Below the pieces are notes generated by a model. That model had not been told where the DNA came from. It saw nothing but the letters and a program-made list of their open reading frames with translations, and did no database searches. Of a DNA stretch of 64,000 nucleotides, positions 47,421 through 55,274 are shown in pieces; position 1 is the first letter of the stretch, and each line of letters begins with the position of its first letter. Position numbers and translations under genes: made by a program. Origin of the DNA: Bradyrhizobium stylosanthis (GTDB taxonomy: Bacteria > Pseudomonadota > Alphaproteobacteria > Rhizobiales > Xanthobacteraceae); the NCBI RefSeq assembly GCF_001641335.1, contig NZ_LVEM01000001.1:1710580-1774579 (forward strand), in the 5' to 3' direction.

Positions 47421-47505
47421 GTAGCCCGGATGGAGCGAAGCGAAATCCGGGGTCGTGCCTCGAGCGGCGCTGGTCCGGATTGCGCTTCGCTTCATCCGGG
47501 CTACA
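47421..47505. repeat. Dispersed GTAGCCCGGATGGAGCGAAGCG palindromic repeat
   Basis: gtagcccggatggagcgaagcg is matched by its inverse cgcttcgcttcatccgggctac, forming a long hairpin of the same type as at 60734. It lies in the 320-bp gap upstream of the coiled-coil protein gene; the rest of that gap shows nothing. Confidence 0.87.
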
Positions 47506-47614
47506 GGCGTCTCCCCTCCCCGCCATAATTTTACCTCTGCACACGCGTTGTGTCTGATGGCGGCGAGACCTATCCTTCCCAAGATCGGACTGCCTCTCAT
47601 TGACGCCCGACCGG

Positions 47615-48619
47615 ATGGAGAGCGCATCGGTGCCTGAGACGAACGACCCTAAAGCTGATGCCGGCAAACCTGATGCAGGCAAGCCCGAGACCCCCAAGCC
47701 GGACGAGACGCGCGCCGACGGCGCGCTGGCGCGGGCCCTGGACCGGATCAAGAGCACTCAGGAAGACCTGGCGCGGCTGGACCGGCTGGTTTCCGGCATG
47801 GAACACGACAGCGAAAGCAAACCGGCTGCGCATGCAGGTGCCGGCGCAACGGCTGCCGCCGCTTCCGCGCAGAAAGACACCAGACTTCCGGATACCAAGC
47901 TCGTGGCCGTCCGCGCTCGCGATCAAGGCTTGCGGAAAGATCCGGCCATGATGCGCGCACTGGTCATTCTCGTGCTCGCGATCGGCCTGCTCGGCGCCGC
48001 CGTCGCGTCGCAATATCGCGACGAGGCCAAGTCGATCTTCGCGCGATTGGCTCCGCCGCCCGCGAGCGAGCCCCCAAAAGCCACCGCGGTGGAAACCCCG
48101 GCGCAGCCGCAGGCCGTGCTGCTGGCTGCCGCGGACGGGCCGAGCCCGGTGCCGGCGCCCCCGGTCGCCAAGGACACCGACGCCGCTCCGAAGCCTGCCG
48201 CCACCGCGCCCGACCCGTCATCGTCCGAGCTCGCGCAATCGCTCAAGGCCATCACGGGCGAGCTTGCCAACATCAACGGCAAGCTCGAGCAGCTGAAGAG
48301 CCGCAACGAGCAGACCCAGCGCGAGCAGGCCGACACCATCCAGCAGCTCAAGGCGGCGCAGGAGAAGGAAGCAGCGGACAATGCCCGCCTCGCCGCGCAG
48401 GTGCAGTCGCTGCAAACCCAGCTCACCAAATCACCCGCGCCTGCAGCAGCGGCCGCGCCTGCAGCGGCCGCAAAACCCGTCGTGCGCAGCGTGAACAGCG
48501 AACCGGCCGCGCGGCCCCGGCCGCCGCCGTACATCCCGGAGGCCGCCCCCCGTCGTCCCAGGCCGCCGCCGCGCTGGATGCCGCCGCCCTATATGGGCGA
48601 CCCCTACGAGGATTGGTGA
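47615..48619 (+). CDS. Single-pass membrane protein with coiled coil, unknown function
   Basis: 334 residues. Cytoplasmic N-terminal region with Lys/Pro/Asp-rich repeats (DAGKPDAGKPETPKPDE), one membrane helix (about 115-133, ALVILVLAIGLLGAAVASQY), an Ala/Pro-rich linker and a coiled coil (about 205-275, LAQSLKAITGELANINGKLE). A Pro/Arg-rich tail ends PPPYMGDPYEDW. Topology resembles envelope-spanning scaffolds, but I do not recognise a family. ATG 47615 is chosen; a TTG at 47600 is possible. Such proteins are common in Bradyrhizobium. Confidence 0.72.
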   Translation: MESASVPETNDPKADAGKPDAGKPETPKPDETRADGALARALDRIKSTQEDLARLDRLVSGMEHDSESKPAAHAGAGATAAAASAQKDTRLPDTKLVAVRARDQGLRKDPAMMRALVILVLAIGLLGAAVASQYRDEAKSIFARLAPPPASEPPKATAVETPAQPQAVLLAAADGPSPVPAPPVAKDTDAAPKPAATAPDPSSSELAQSLKAITGELANINGKLEQLKSRNEQTQREQADTIQQLKAAQEKEAADNARLAAQVQSLQTQLTKSPAPAAAAAPAAAAKPVVRSVNSEPAARPRPPPYIPEAAPRRPRPPPRWMPPPYMGDPYEDW

Positions 48620-48636
48620 GCCCGCGAGGCTCGGGC

Positions 48637-48828
48637 GTTGAACGCGCGCCTCCTCCTTCGAGACGACCGCGGGGCCTGTCATCGGGCCGCGCTTAGCGCG
48701 GACCCGGTGGCGGTCTCCTCAGGATGGGGCCAAGCGGCATCGGCGCTCGTTGAAACTGCTGCCGCGAACTAAGTCCTCATCCTGAGGGCCCGCCAACGGC
48801 GGGCGTCTCGAAGGATGGCCACAGCCAG
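48637..48828. repeat. Long dispersed repeat, copy A
   Basis: gttgaacgcgcgcctcctccttcgagacgacc to cgtctcgaaggatggccacagcc. It is about 80% or more identical by eye to copy B at 49042-49196. It contains inverted cctcatcctgagg-type motifs. Confidence 0.85.
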
Positions 48829-48983
48829 CGTAGCCTGGATTACGCTTCGCTTATCCGGGCTACGGGCATTAACGGCGACGCGTGCCGAGATGCCGTAGGG
48901 TGGGCAAAGGCGCGCCAGCGCCGTGCCCACGAAATCGTCCCGATTTAGCTTTGGTGGGCACGCTTCGCTTTGCCCACCCTACG
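48829..48983. repeat. Two short palindromic repeats between the long copies
   Basis: cgtagcctggattacgcttcgcttatccgggctacg (about 48829-48865) and gtagggtgggcaaaggcgcgcc with its inverse ttgcccaccctacg (48895-48983). Both belong to repeat types found elsewhere in this window. Confidence 0.8.
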
Positions 48984-49041
48984 ATTTCTGAATCTGAACT
49001 GCCGCTGGATGCAGGGCTACCGCACGTGACATTTTGCGCCA

Positions 49042-49196
49042 CTTGAACGCGCGCCTCGTCCTTCGAGACGACCGCTTTGCGGTCTCCTCAGGATGAGGCT
49101 AAGTGGCATCGTCGTTCGTCGAAACTGGTGCCGCGAACTCGACCCTCATCCTGAGGGCCCGCCAACGGCGGGCGTCTCGAAGGATGGCCACAGCCA
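49042..49196. repeat. Long dispersed repeat, copy B
   Basis: cttgaacgcgcgcctcgtccttcgagacgacc to cgtctcgaaggatggccacagcc, the second copy in direct orientation of the repeat at 48637. No gene lies between 48620 and 49206. Confidence 0.85.
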
Positions 49197-49206
49197 CCTG
49201 GTCAGC

Positions 49207-49488
49207 TCACCACCAATACGGCCAGCGCCACGCTTCGTAGCGGATATACGACGGCACCAGCGGCGGGCCGTTGGGATCGACGCGGTCGTCCTCGGGGCGA
49301 TAGCGATAGCGCGGAACGATGTAGTAATCCCACGGCGTCGGCCGCAGCACGGGCGCCGTGACGATGAGCCTCTCCTGCGGTGCGCGAACGACGACGACCT
49401 TCCGCGTCCGGGCTTCGGCACCTGACGTTACGAGGCTGCTCAGCGCCAGGGCCGTTCCGAGCGCACAGGCGAGCGTGAGTTTTGTCAT
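49207..49488 (-). CDS. Small secreted protein, unknown
   Basis: 93 residues. Signal peptide (1-26, ending GAEA), then a short Arg/Val-rich segment and an aromatic, Pro-rich mature part (PTPWDYYIVPRYRYRPEDD) ending YEAWRWPYWW. No known domain. It starts near ggagac upstream of the ATG. Likely an envelope protein typical of Bradyrhizobium; function unknown. Confidence 0.68.
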   Translation of the reverse strand: MTKLTLACALGTALALSSLVTSGAEARTRKVVVVRAPQERLIVTAPVLRPTPWDYYIVPRYRYRPEDDRVDPNGPPLVPSYIRYEAWRWPYWW

Positions 49489-49677
49489 GCTTCGGTCTCC
49501 TTCGCCGAAAGAGTGCTCAAGGAAGCCTTGTTAGGCAAGTCATTTCGTTTTCGATTTGCCTGAATGAACGCTGCCGGCTTCATGCGGATGCGCCCGCCGC
49601 GCAATCCGCCAATGCGCTACTCGCGCTGAACTTTTTTGGTCCCCGGCCGTTCTCTGTGACAATGGAGGACGGCGACA

Positions 49678-49890
49678 ATGTTCGATCTGCGGGCTGTGGT
49701 GATCGCGGCAAGTTTCATCCTGGCGTCCATCGCGGTGGCGGCCGCCGACAGCGCGCAGGACCAGCCCGCGAGGGTGAGCGTACCCGCGGCCGGCACGCCC
49801 AGCGAGGCGCGCCCGATCCGCGTCGTGCTGCCGGCGCCCTGGGAGCCGGCCCCGGCCTCGTCAGGCACGCAGGCGATGGTTCAGAAATAA
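49678..49890 (+). CDS. Small secreted protein, unknown
   Basis: 70 residues. A hydrophobic signal segment (about 5-23, AVVIAASFILASIAVAAADS) is followed by a Pro/Ala-rich mature part. A ggagg site lies 8 bases before the ATG, supporting translation. Function unknown. Confidence 0.55.
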   Translation: MFDLRAVVIAASFILASIAVAAADSAQDQPARVSVPAAGTPSEARPIRVVLPAPWEPAPASSGTQAMVQK

Positions 49891-49899
49891 GCTCTGCGC

Positions 49900-50226
49900 T
49901 TACTCGCCGCGCTCCTCCCCGAGCAGCGCGAGCGCGCGCGGAACCTGATCGCGGTCCGCAACCAGCACATATTCCTGCTTCGCAAGGCTGGCGCCGCTCG
50001 CGACCACGACCGCCCGTTTCGGGCAAAGTCCAAAACACCCGGTCATGACAAGCTTGGCCGGCTTGGTGCCGTCGCGCCGCGCCGCCTTCAGTTCGGACTT
50101 CAGCGCGCGCCTGACATCGCTGCCTTCGTCGCTGCGCTTGAGGCACTTCCGGCACACCAGGACCGGCGCCGCGCGGCGCGGGCGCACGACCATGGGACTT
50201 CCAGTCTTCGGGGACTTTTTGGGCAT
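49900..50226 (-). CDS. Thioredoxin-like [2Fe-2S] ferredoxin-domain protein
   Basis: 108 residues. Cysteine pattern VCRKCLKRSDEG and MTGCFGLCPKRAVVV fits the thioredoxin-like [2Fe-2S] family (C-x2-C, then C-x3-C). These small proteins carry an iron-sulfur cluster, but partners are unknown here. Start ATG 50226 (MPKKSPKTG) gives a compact domain; the longer frame would add low-quality sequence. Confidence 0.82.
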   Translation of the reverse strand: MPKKSPKTGSPMVVRPRRAAPVLVCRKCLKRSDEGSDVRRALKSELKAARRDGTKPAKLVMTGCFGLCPKRAVVVASGASLAKQEYVLVADRDQVPRALALLGEERGE

Positions 50227-50324
50227 CGCGGACCTATATGGGATTGCTCTCATATAGGGATGGAACCGCGATCCTGCCGCCGCGTGCGACGCCGCAGCGT
50301 GAATGAACATGCCTTACGGGCGCC

Positions 50325-50948
50325 TTACGCGCGCGACTTGCGCAGCGCCTGCTCGAGCTTCGTCCTTTGCTTGTCCCAACGCGCCTGCTCGGCCTCGGCG
50401 CGGTCATCGAGCGCGGCGCGCGCGGCCTCGATCGCCTCCGCCCGCATCTCGTGCTCCCGCCTCGCCTTGTCCAGCGCAGCCTGCGCTGTCGCGACCGCCT
50501 TGTCCCGGCGCGCGCGCTCTGTCGCGCGGGTGGCCTCCTCCTTCCGGCGCTCGGCCTCGCGGCGCCGCTCTTCCTTCTCGAACGCAGCGGCGGCCTCGCG
50601 CGCCTGCTTGCCGTCGGTCTTGCGCGATGCTTGCGGTGCGGGCTTGGCCGCCCGCCGCTTCGCGCGCGGCCGGGCATCGCCCTCGGCGAGATCGGTCGGC
50701 AGCTCCGCGCTCTCGGTGAACGCCTTGTTCGACCCGACCGGACGCCTCAGCACGATTCCGGGCTTGGCCATGGTCGCGGCGACCACGTCGGGATCGTCGG
50801 TCTCCTTCGCAACGCCCTGGTGAAACAGATTGGAGCTGGCGCCCCAGGCCGCAAGCGCCGCCTTCATCGAGGGCGCGGCGACGGCCTGGTCGTAGAAGCC
50901 GAGCGAGGTCTGGTAGGTCTTCAGCTGTCTCGTGGATGTCTTCGGCAT
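50325..50948 (-). CDS. Basic coiled-coil protein, unknown function
   Basis: 207 residues. The N-terminus ([36 protein letters not shown]) is well conserved-looking, and the rest is a long Ala/Arg/Lys/Glu helix (about 95-205, [20 protein letters not shown]), TolA-like in composition. No membrane segment. I do not recognise a named family; similar proteins are widespread in Rhizobiales. Start at ATG 50948 is chosen; 51002 is possible. Confidence 0.75.
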   Translation of the reverse strand: MPKTSTRQLKTYQTSLGFYDQAVAAPSMKAALAAWGASSNLFHQGVAKETDDPDVVAATMAKPGIVLRRPVGSNKAFTESAELPTDLAEGDARPRAKRRAAKPAPQASRKTDGKQAREAAAAFEKEERRREAERRKEEATRATERARRDKAVATAQAALDKARREHEMRAEAIEAARAALDDRAEAEQARWDKQRTKLEQALRKSRA

Positions 50949-51326
50949 CTCGCCCCGCGGCCCAGCGACGCTGTCTGCTCCCCGCCGTCGCACGGGCGCC
51001 ATCCTGTCAACATACCCCTGTTTTGCCCGACAGCGCAAATGCCGTTCGGTATCGCCGAAGTCGGCCCGACGGGCAGGCGCGACTCCCCGGGATTCCGACT
51101 GACCCGACGGGTCACCATTTCGGACTCGCCGAACTTTGAAATCCCTGGGGTTTTCTACTGTGCATGGGGTTGTTTTCGACGTTTTGGTTTGGACGGTACC
51201 TTCGCACTACGCCGGAAATATCTTGCAGCATCGCCCGATACCTTCCGCGGAACTTTCGCTTGCTTTGCGCCGCAACGAACCTACGGTGCGGCGCGCTCCG
51301 GACGGCGGGGCAACGAAGGCGAAGCG
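50949..51326. other. Intergenic region before the PhnA-like gene
   Basis: 378 bases between divergent genes. Apart from short GC-rich stems (cccgacgggcag; gacccgacgggtc) I see nothing. A moderately AT-richer patch at about 51140-51240 may hold promoters. Confidence 0.4.
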
Positions 51327-51677
51327 ATGACCGATGCGATGAAATGCCCTGCGTGCAGCTCCGAGCACGCCTATCAGGACCGCGGCCTCTGGGTCTGCCC
51401 GGAATGCGGCCACGAATGGAGCGGAGCGGCGGAGCTGGCTGCCGACGCGGCGCAGGAGGCCGGCGTGCGCGATGCCAACGGCAATGCGCTCACCGACGGC
51501 GACAGCGTCATCGTGATCAAGGATCTTAAGATCAAGGGCTCGTCCTCGGTGGTGAAGGGCGGCACCAAGGTACGCAACATCCGCCTCCAGGACGCCAGCG
51601 ACGGCCACAACATCGCCTGCAAGATCGACGGCATCGGCGCCATGAACCTTAAGTCGGAGTTCGTGCGGAAGGCCTGA
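51327..51677 (+). CDS. Zinc-ribbon PhnA/YjdM-family protein
   Basis: 116 residues. N-terminal zinc ribbon [21 protein letters not shown] (with CPAC and CPEC) and a C-terminal PhnA domain ([36 protein letters not shown] in two halves, residues about 47-82). Known as alkylphosphonate-utilisation operon protein or YjdM; despite the name it has no proven role in phosphonate use. Length is normal. It stands alone and ends before a terminator. Confidence 0.93.
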   Translation: MTDAMKCPACSSEHAYQDRGLWVCPECGHEWSGAAELAADAAQEAGVRDANGNALTDGDSVIVIKDLKIKGSSSVVKGGTKVRNIRLQDASDGHNIACKIDGIGAMNLKSEFVRKA

Positions 51678-51872
51678 GCCGAGGGGTTAACCAGGCGAGG
51701 TAACTCTAATTCGCTGTTCCTGTCCCGGAACACAGAATTCATTTTGTCGATCGGGAAAAATATGCAAGGCTGTCTTTGCCGGGCTCGCCTTTGTAGTGCG
51801 TAGCAATTGTATCAACCCGGGGCTGGCTTATTTGAAGACGCGTTTGATTGCATCACACCTTGAGACTTGAAT

Positions 51873-51895
51873 GGCCGCCCTTCGGGGCGGCCTTT
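51873..51895. terminator. Terminator between PhnA-like gene and EamA transporter
   Basis: ggccgccc-ttcg-gggcggcc followed by ttt: 8-bp stem with a UUCG tetraloop, placed between two convergent genes. Confidence 0.85.
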
Positions 51896-51911
51896 CGTCT
51901 TCTGGGGCGGC

Positions 51912-52832
51912 CTAACGCTGCCGCTGCGCCAGGTAGAAGCCGCACAGCACCGTCACGAGGCCAGCCGTCTGCAACAGCGTCGGCGCCTCGCCGAGCAGCA
52001 CCCAGCCGGTCAGCAGCGTCAGCGCCGGCACGCAGGCCGGGAACACCGCCGCGCGCGCGACGCCGAGGCGCTGCACCGAAACCGCGAACAGATAGAGCGC
52101 GGCGGGACCTGCGAGCACGCCCTGCGCCAGAGCCTGGATCGCATTCTCCCACACGCCGATCGCCGCGACATGCGCAAGGCCGACGATCGCGATGTAGAGC
52201 GGCAGCAGCAGCAGCGACAGCACGTTGATGACGAGCGCGGCCGACACCGCGGAGACGCGCCAGTGCCGCAGCGCCGCGCCGAAGCCTGCGAACATCAATC
52301 CGGTCAGCACGAAGATCAGGTCGCCCTGCACGCCCTCGGCGCCGATATGCCCGATCGATTCCGCGCCGATCACGCCGAGACCGCCGACGATGACGAGCGC
52401 GCCGATCAGCCGCGAGGCCGAGATCTTCTCCTTCAGGACGATCGCTGCGAGCAGCAGCCCGCCGAGCGTGGCGCAGGAGGGCTGGATCACGCTGCCATGG
52501 CCGAGCGGCACGAACAGGAAGCCGGTGTAGGAGATCAGCGACATCACGGGGCCGCCGAGCACCATCAGCACGAGGCCCCTGCTCCAGCCGATGCCGCAGA
52601 GGTCGGAGATTCCGGCGCGCAGCACCAGCGGCAGGAACGCGATCCCCGACCAGACGTAGCGATGCACCAGGAGATCGACCGGCGTGAAGCCGACCTTCAG
52701 CCCGTGCCGCGTGCCGGCAAAGCCGAGCGCCCAGAACAGCGCCGCCGACAGGCCGCAGACGACGCCGAGAAGCGCCGGTGCAGAATCGTTCTTGTGAATG
52801 AGAGCGTCAGCGCCGCTCGTCCGCTGATCCAT
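51912..52832 (-). CDS. EamA/DMT-family transporter
   Basis: 306 residues, ten membrane helices in two EamA repeats (ALFWALGFAGTRHGLKVGFTP at the start; LAQGVLAGPAALYLFAVSVQ in the second repeat; QTAGLVTVLCGFYLAQ at the end). Metabolite or drug exporter of unknown substrate. Upstream on the same strand is an NTF2-like gene 66 bp away; they may be co-transcribed. Confidence 0.9.
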   Translation of the reverse strand: MDQRTSGADALIHKNDSAPALLGVVCGLSAALFWALGFAGTRHGLKVGFTPVDLLVHRYVWSGIAFLPLVLRAGISDLCGIGWSRGLVLMVLGGPVMSLISYTGFLFVPLGHGSVIQPSCATLGGLLLAAIVLKEKISASRLIGALVIVGGLGVIGAESIGHIGAEGVQGDLIFVLTGLMFAGFGAALRHWRVSAVSAALVINVLSLLLLPLYIAIVGLAHVAAIGVWENAIQALAQGVLAGPAALYLFAVSVQRLGVARAAVFPACVPALTLLTGWVLLGEAPTLLQTAGLVTVLCGFYLAQRQR

Positions 52833-52898
52833 GGATCAAGCCTTATGTCAGGGCGCGCATCGCCTCAACCCACGCCGCCGCAGGGCTGGCACGCGGGC

Positions 52899-53315
52899 TC
52901 ATGCCCCCTCCCCGAACACCATCCGCCATCCCTTGCGCGTGTCCATGTATTCCCTGACCTCGCGGATCCGGTCGCCCGCCACCGTGAACACGAAACAATA
53001 ATCGTTCTCGTATGGCTTGCCGCCGGGCAGCGTCGCGCGCATCCGCTCCTCCACGATCACGACATCGCCGTCGGCATGGACGCCGCGGAAGGCGATGTCG
53101 ATCTCGGAAAACAGCCTGTGCATCTCCTGTGCGATGAAGCGCGCGATCTGCGTTGCTCCGACCATGTGATCGGTGTGATCGAGCGCGACCGCGGTGGCGT
53201 TGCCCTTCGGCGCGATCCATTCGGCATCGTCCGTGAACAGCGCGGCGATGCGCGCGGCATCGCGCGACGAAAAGGTCTTCCAGGCGTTAAGTACGATATC
53301 CCTCGGGCTGGTCAC
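52899..53315 (-). CDS. NTF2-like (SnoaL) family protein
   Basis: 138 residues, a single NTF2-like alpha+beta domain: FSSRDAARIAALFTDDAEWIAPKG near the start and YCFVFTVAGDRIREVREYMD near the end. Members act as isomerases, cyclases or binding proteins; no specific role can be assigned. Probably expressed with the downstream transporter. Confidence 0.85.
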   Translation of the reverse strand: MTSPRDIVLNAWKTFSSRDAARIAALFTDDAEWIAPKGNATAVALDHTDHMVGATQIARFIAQEMHRLFSEIDIAFRGVHADGDVVIVEERMRATLPGGKPYENDYCFVFTVAGDRIREVREYMDTRKGWRMVFGEGA

Positions 53316-53444
53316 GGCAGGCTCTCCGGTTGCGTTGGATTGAGAGCCGCGTTCTAGGCTGCGATGCGAATTGCGGCTCGCCGCATTCGGACTCGGTCAT
53401 CCCGCGGCTCTTCCGCATCCCCGGCTCTGCGCTATCATCAGGCC

Positions 53445-54005
53445 ATGCTGAGCTTCGAGACTTGCAACGCCGCCCGCCTGCGCCGCGATCCCCGCTATGA
53501 CGGTCGCTTCTTCACCGCGGTGAGGACGACCGGCATCTATTGCCGCCCGGTGTGTCCGGCCAAGCAACCGCTGACGCGCAACGTCGCCTATTATCCGACC
53601 GCTGCGGCGGCGGAGGCTGCGGGCTTCCGGCCCTGCCTGCGCTGCCGTCCCGAGACCGCGCCGTTCTGCCCGGCCTGGAACGGCACGCGCTCGACCGTGG
53701 CGCGCGCGGTGAAGCTGATCAACGGCGGCGCGCTCGATGAATGCTCGGTGGTGACGCTCGCAACGCGCCTCGGCATCTCCTCGCGGCATCTGGCGCGGCT
53801 GTTCGAGCGGCATGTCGGCGCGAGCCCGCAGCAGCTCGCCAAGACGCTGCGCGTCCAGCGCGCCAAGCGCCTGCTCGATGCCGGCGATCACAACATGACG
53901 GAGATCGCGTTCCAGGCCGGTTTCGGCAGCCTGCGCCGTTTCAACGCCGCCTTCGCCGAGCTCTACGGCCGATCGCCGTCGAGCCTGCGCGCGAGACGCG
54001 CATAG
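53445..54005 (+). CDS. Ada-like protein: methyl-accepting zinc domain plus AraC HTH
   Basis: 186 residues. N-terminal Ada zinc domain with Cys33, Cys37, Cys64 and Cys67 (GIYCRPVCPAK and PCLRCRPE), where one cysteine accepts methyl groups from methylphosphotriesters. The C-terminal AraC-type HTH (about 95-182; LGISSRHLARLF; EIAFQAGFGSLRRFNAAF) then activates alkylation-repair genes. Most alphaproteobacterial relatives are fused to an AlkA glycosylase or MGMT domain; here the protein stops after the HTH, like Bacillus AdaA. No alkA or ogt is adjacent. Confidence 0.88.
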   Translation: MLSFETCNAARLRRDPRYDGRFFTAVRTTGIYCRPVCPAKQPLTRNVAYYPTAAAAEAAGFRPCLRCRPETAPFCPAWNGTRSTVARAVKLINGGALDECSVVTLATRLGISSRHLARLFERHVGASPQQLAKTLRVQRAKRLLDAGDHNMTEIAFQAGFGSLRRFNAAFAELYGRSPSSLRARRA

Positions 54006-54008
54006 TCC

Positions 54009-54155
54009 TCAGAAGAATCCGGGGCTGAGATCGAGGCCGTAGGTCAGGCTGAGCACGAACACGAACAGCGCGGCGGCGGCGAACAATGCGAGATGCCTGA
54101 CGATGAATTCACGCGGCGACGTAGTGGCAACAACGGCTTTTTGTGCAACGGGCAT
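54009..54155 (-). CDS. Small single-pass membrane protein (48 residues)
   Basis: Reads MPVAQKAVVATTSPREFIVR, then a hydrophobic helix HLALFAAAALFVFVLSLTYG, ending LDLSPGFF. ATG 54155 has ggag six bases upstream and the frame ends in TGA. The clean signal-anchor pattern, with no other gene in the spot, makes it likely real. Function unknown. Confidence 0.62.
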   Translation of the reverse strand: MPVAQKAVVATTSPREFIVRHLALFAAAALFVFVLSLTYGLDLSPGFF

Positions 54156-54330
54156 GACGGCTCCGGTTATGATTCCAGAATTGGCCGCTCAATATGCGGC
54201 CCGCGCATCAGGCGCCGCGATCTGCAAAACAACTATTAAGAGGATCACACTCGTCTTGAACGGCCGTACATAACGCGCAGCGTTCGCGATTCTTTTTTGC
54301 TTCCGGATTCTCGTTCCGCGCACACAAGGA

Positions 54331-54362
54331 AAAACCGCGCTCCGAATGGGAACGCGGTTCGA
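54331..54362 (-). terminator. Terminator for the 54417-54662 gene
   Basis: On the minus strand aaccgcgttccc and gagcgcggttttt pair around a short loop and end in a T-run, about 55 bases after the gene's stop. Confidence 0.8.
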
Positions 54363-54416
54363 GAATGACGCGAATTCGCAAGCGGCGAATTCACGCCAAC
54401 GTTCGGTATCGCTGGC

Positions 54417-54662
54417 TTAGCGGGCCGAGCCCACGGTCGCGGTCTTCACCTTGCGCGGGGCGAGGACGCTGGCCTGCAGCGCGGTCACGCTGGTGGCGGG
54501 CGCCGAGACCTGCTGCTCGACATGGGCGGCACCGAGCACGCGGACCTGCAGGGGCGATGCCGGAATGCCGTTGGCCTCATAGGCCGGCAGCTCGGCGGCG
54601 AAGGCGGCAGTCGAGCCCGCGATGACGAGGGCGGCTGCGATCGACAAAGTCTTCTTGTTCAT
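54417..54662 (-). CDS. Small secreted protein, unknown
   Basis: 81 residues. Signal peptide MNKKTLSIAAALVIAGSTAA, with likely cleavage after FAA, and a mature part of about 58 residues with no cysteines (YEANGIPASPLQVRVLGAAH). No known domain. The ATG has gaaggttc-type purines upstream, and a terminator follows. Similar small exported proteins are common in Bradyrhizobium. Confidence 0.7.
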   Translation of the reverse strand: MNKKTLSIAAALVIAGSTAAFAAELPAYEANGIPASPLQVRVLGAAHVEQQVSAPATSVTALQASVLAPRKVKTATVGSAR

Positions 54663-54813
54663 TGGTGATGCTCCAGAAGGAAGGTTCGGAGCACATCTAA
54701 GCCTGATTTGCTGCATTGCGATATGCACTACCGCAACGCAACATCGCGCCCCGCGCATGGCGATATGTTTAACGCGCCCAAGGTCTTGGCTGGATTCCCT
54801 GATTCCGGGCGGG

Positions 54814-55020
54814 TCAGCCGCCGAGAACGTTGCCCCACCCGTCGAAGACATAGGTCTTCCAGGCCACGGTTCCATCGCCCCGCAACCGGCCGGTGCGGCG
54901 ATAGTCGTCGGCCTGCTCGGCGGTCCAGGTGATGATCCTGCCGGAAACACGATCGTGCAGGATGGCGGGCTCGGTGGGGTCGAAGGCGTCCATCGGACGC
55001 AGCGAGGAATGCGTGGTCAT
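54814..55020 (-). CDS. Small cytoplasmic protein, unknown
   Basis: 68 residues, MTTHSSLRPMDAFDPTEPAI at the start and WKTYVFDGWGNVLGG at the end; rich in aromatic and charged residues, no signal peptide or membrane segment. Start chosen at ATG 55020, with a gggtggg stretch upstream. No family recognised. Confidence 0.55.
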   Translation of the reverse strand: MTTHSSLRPMDAFDPTEPAILHDRVSGRIITWTAEQADDYRRTGRLRGDGTVAWKTYVFDGWGNVLGG

Positions 55021-55274
55021 GGCCCACCCAACGCGCCGCCGCCGGCGAAGGTTGCCGCGGCGCGCAGAATTCTCCTTTACCGAATAATGAGCTCCGGAAC
55101 CCCTTTGGAACCCGCGTTGCCCGCAGGCCACACTCCTCGGAAAAGCCGATTTTCGCCGATTTGCGCCATTGCGCCGCCACACGGTCCCCCGAACAATTGA
55201 CGCGCTGCGTGCCTTTCTGTGCAAGACTGTTCCAACGAGACTGGTTCGAACAGAACCGTTTGGAGGCAGGGATC

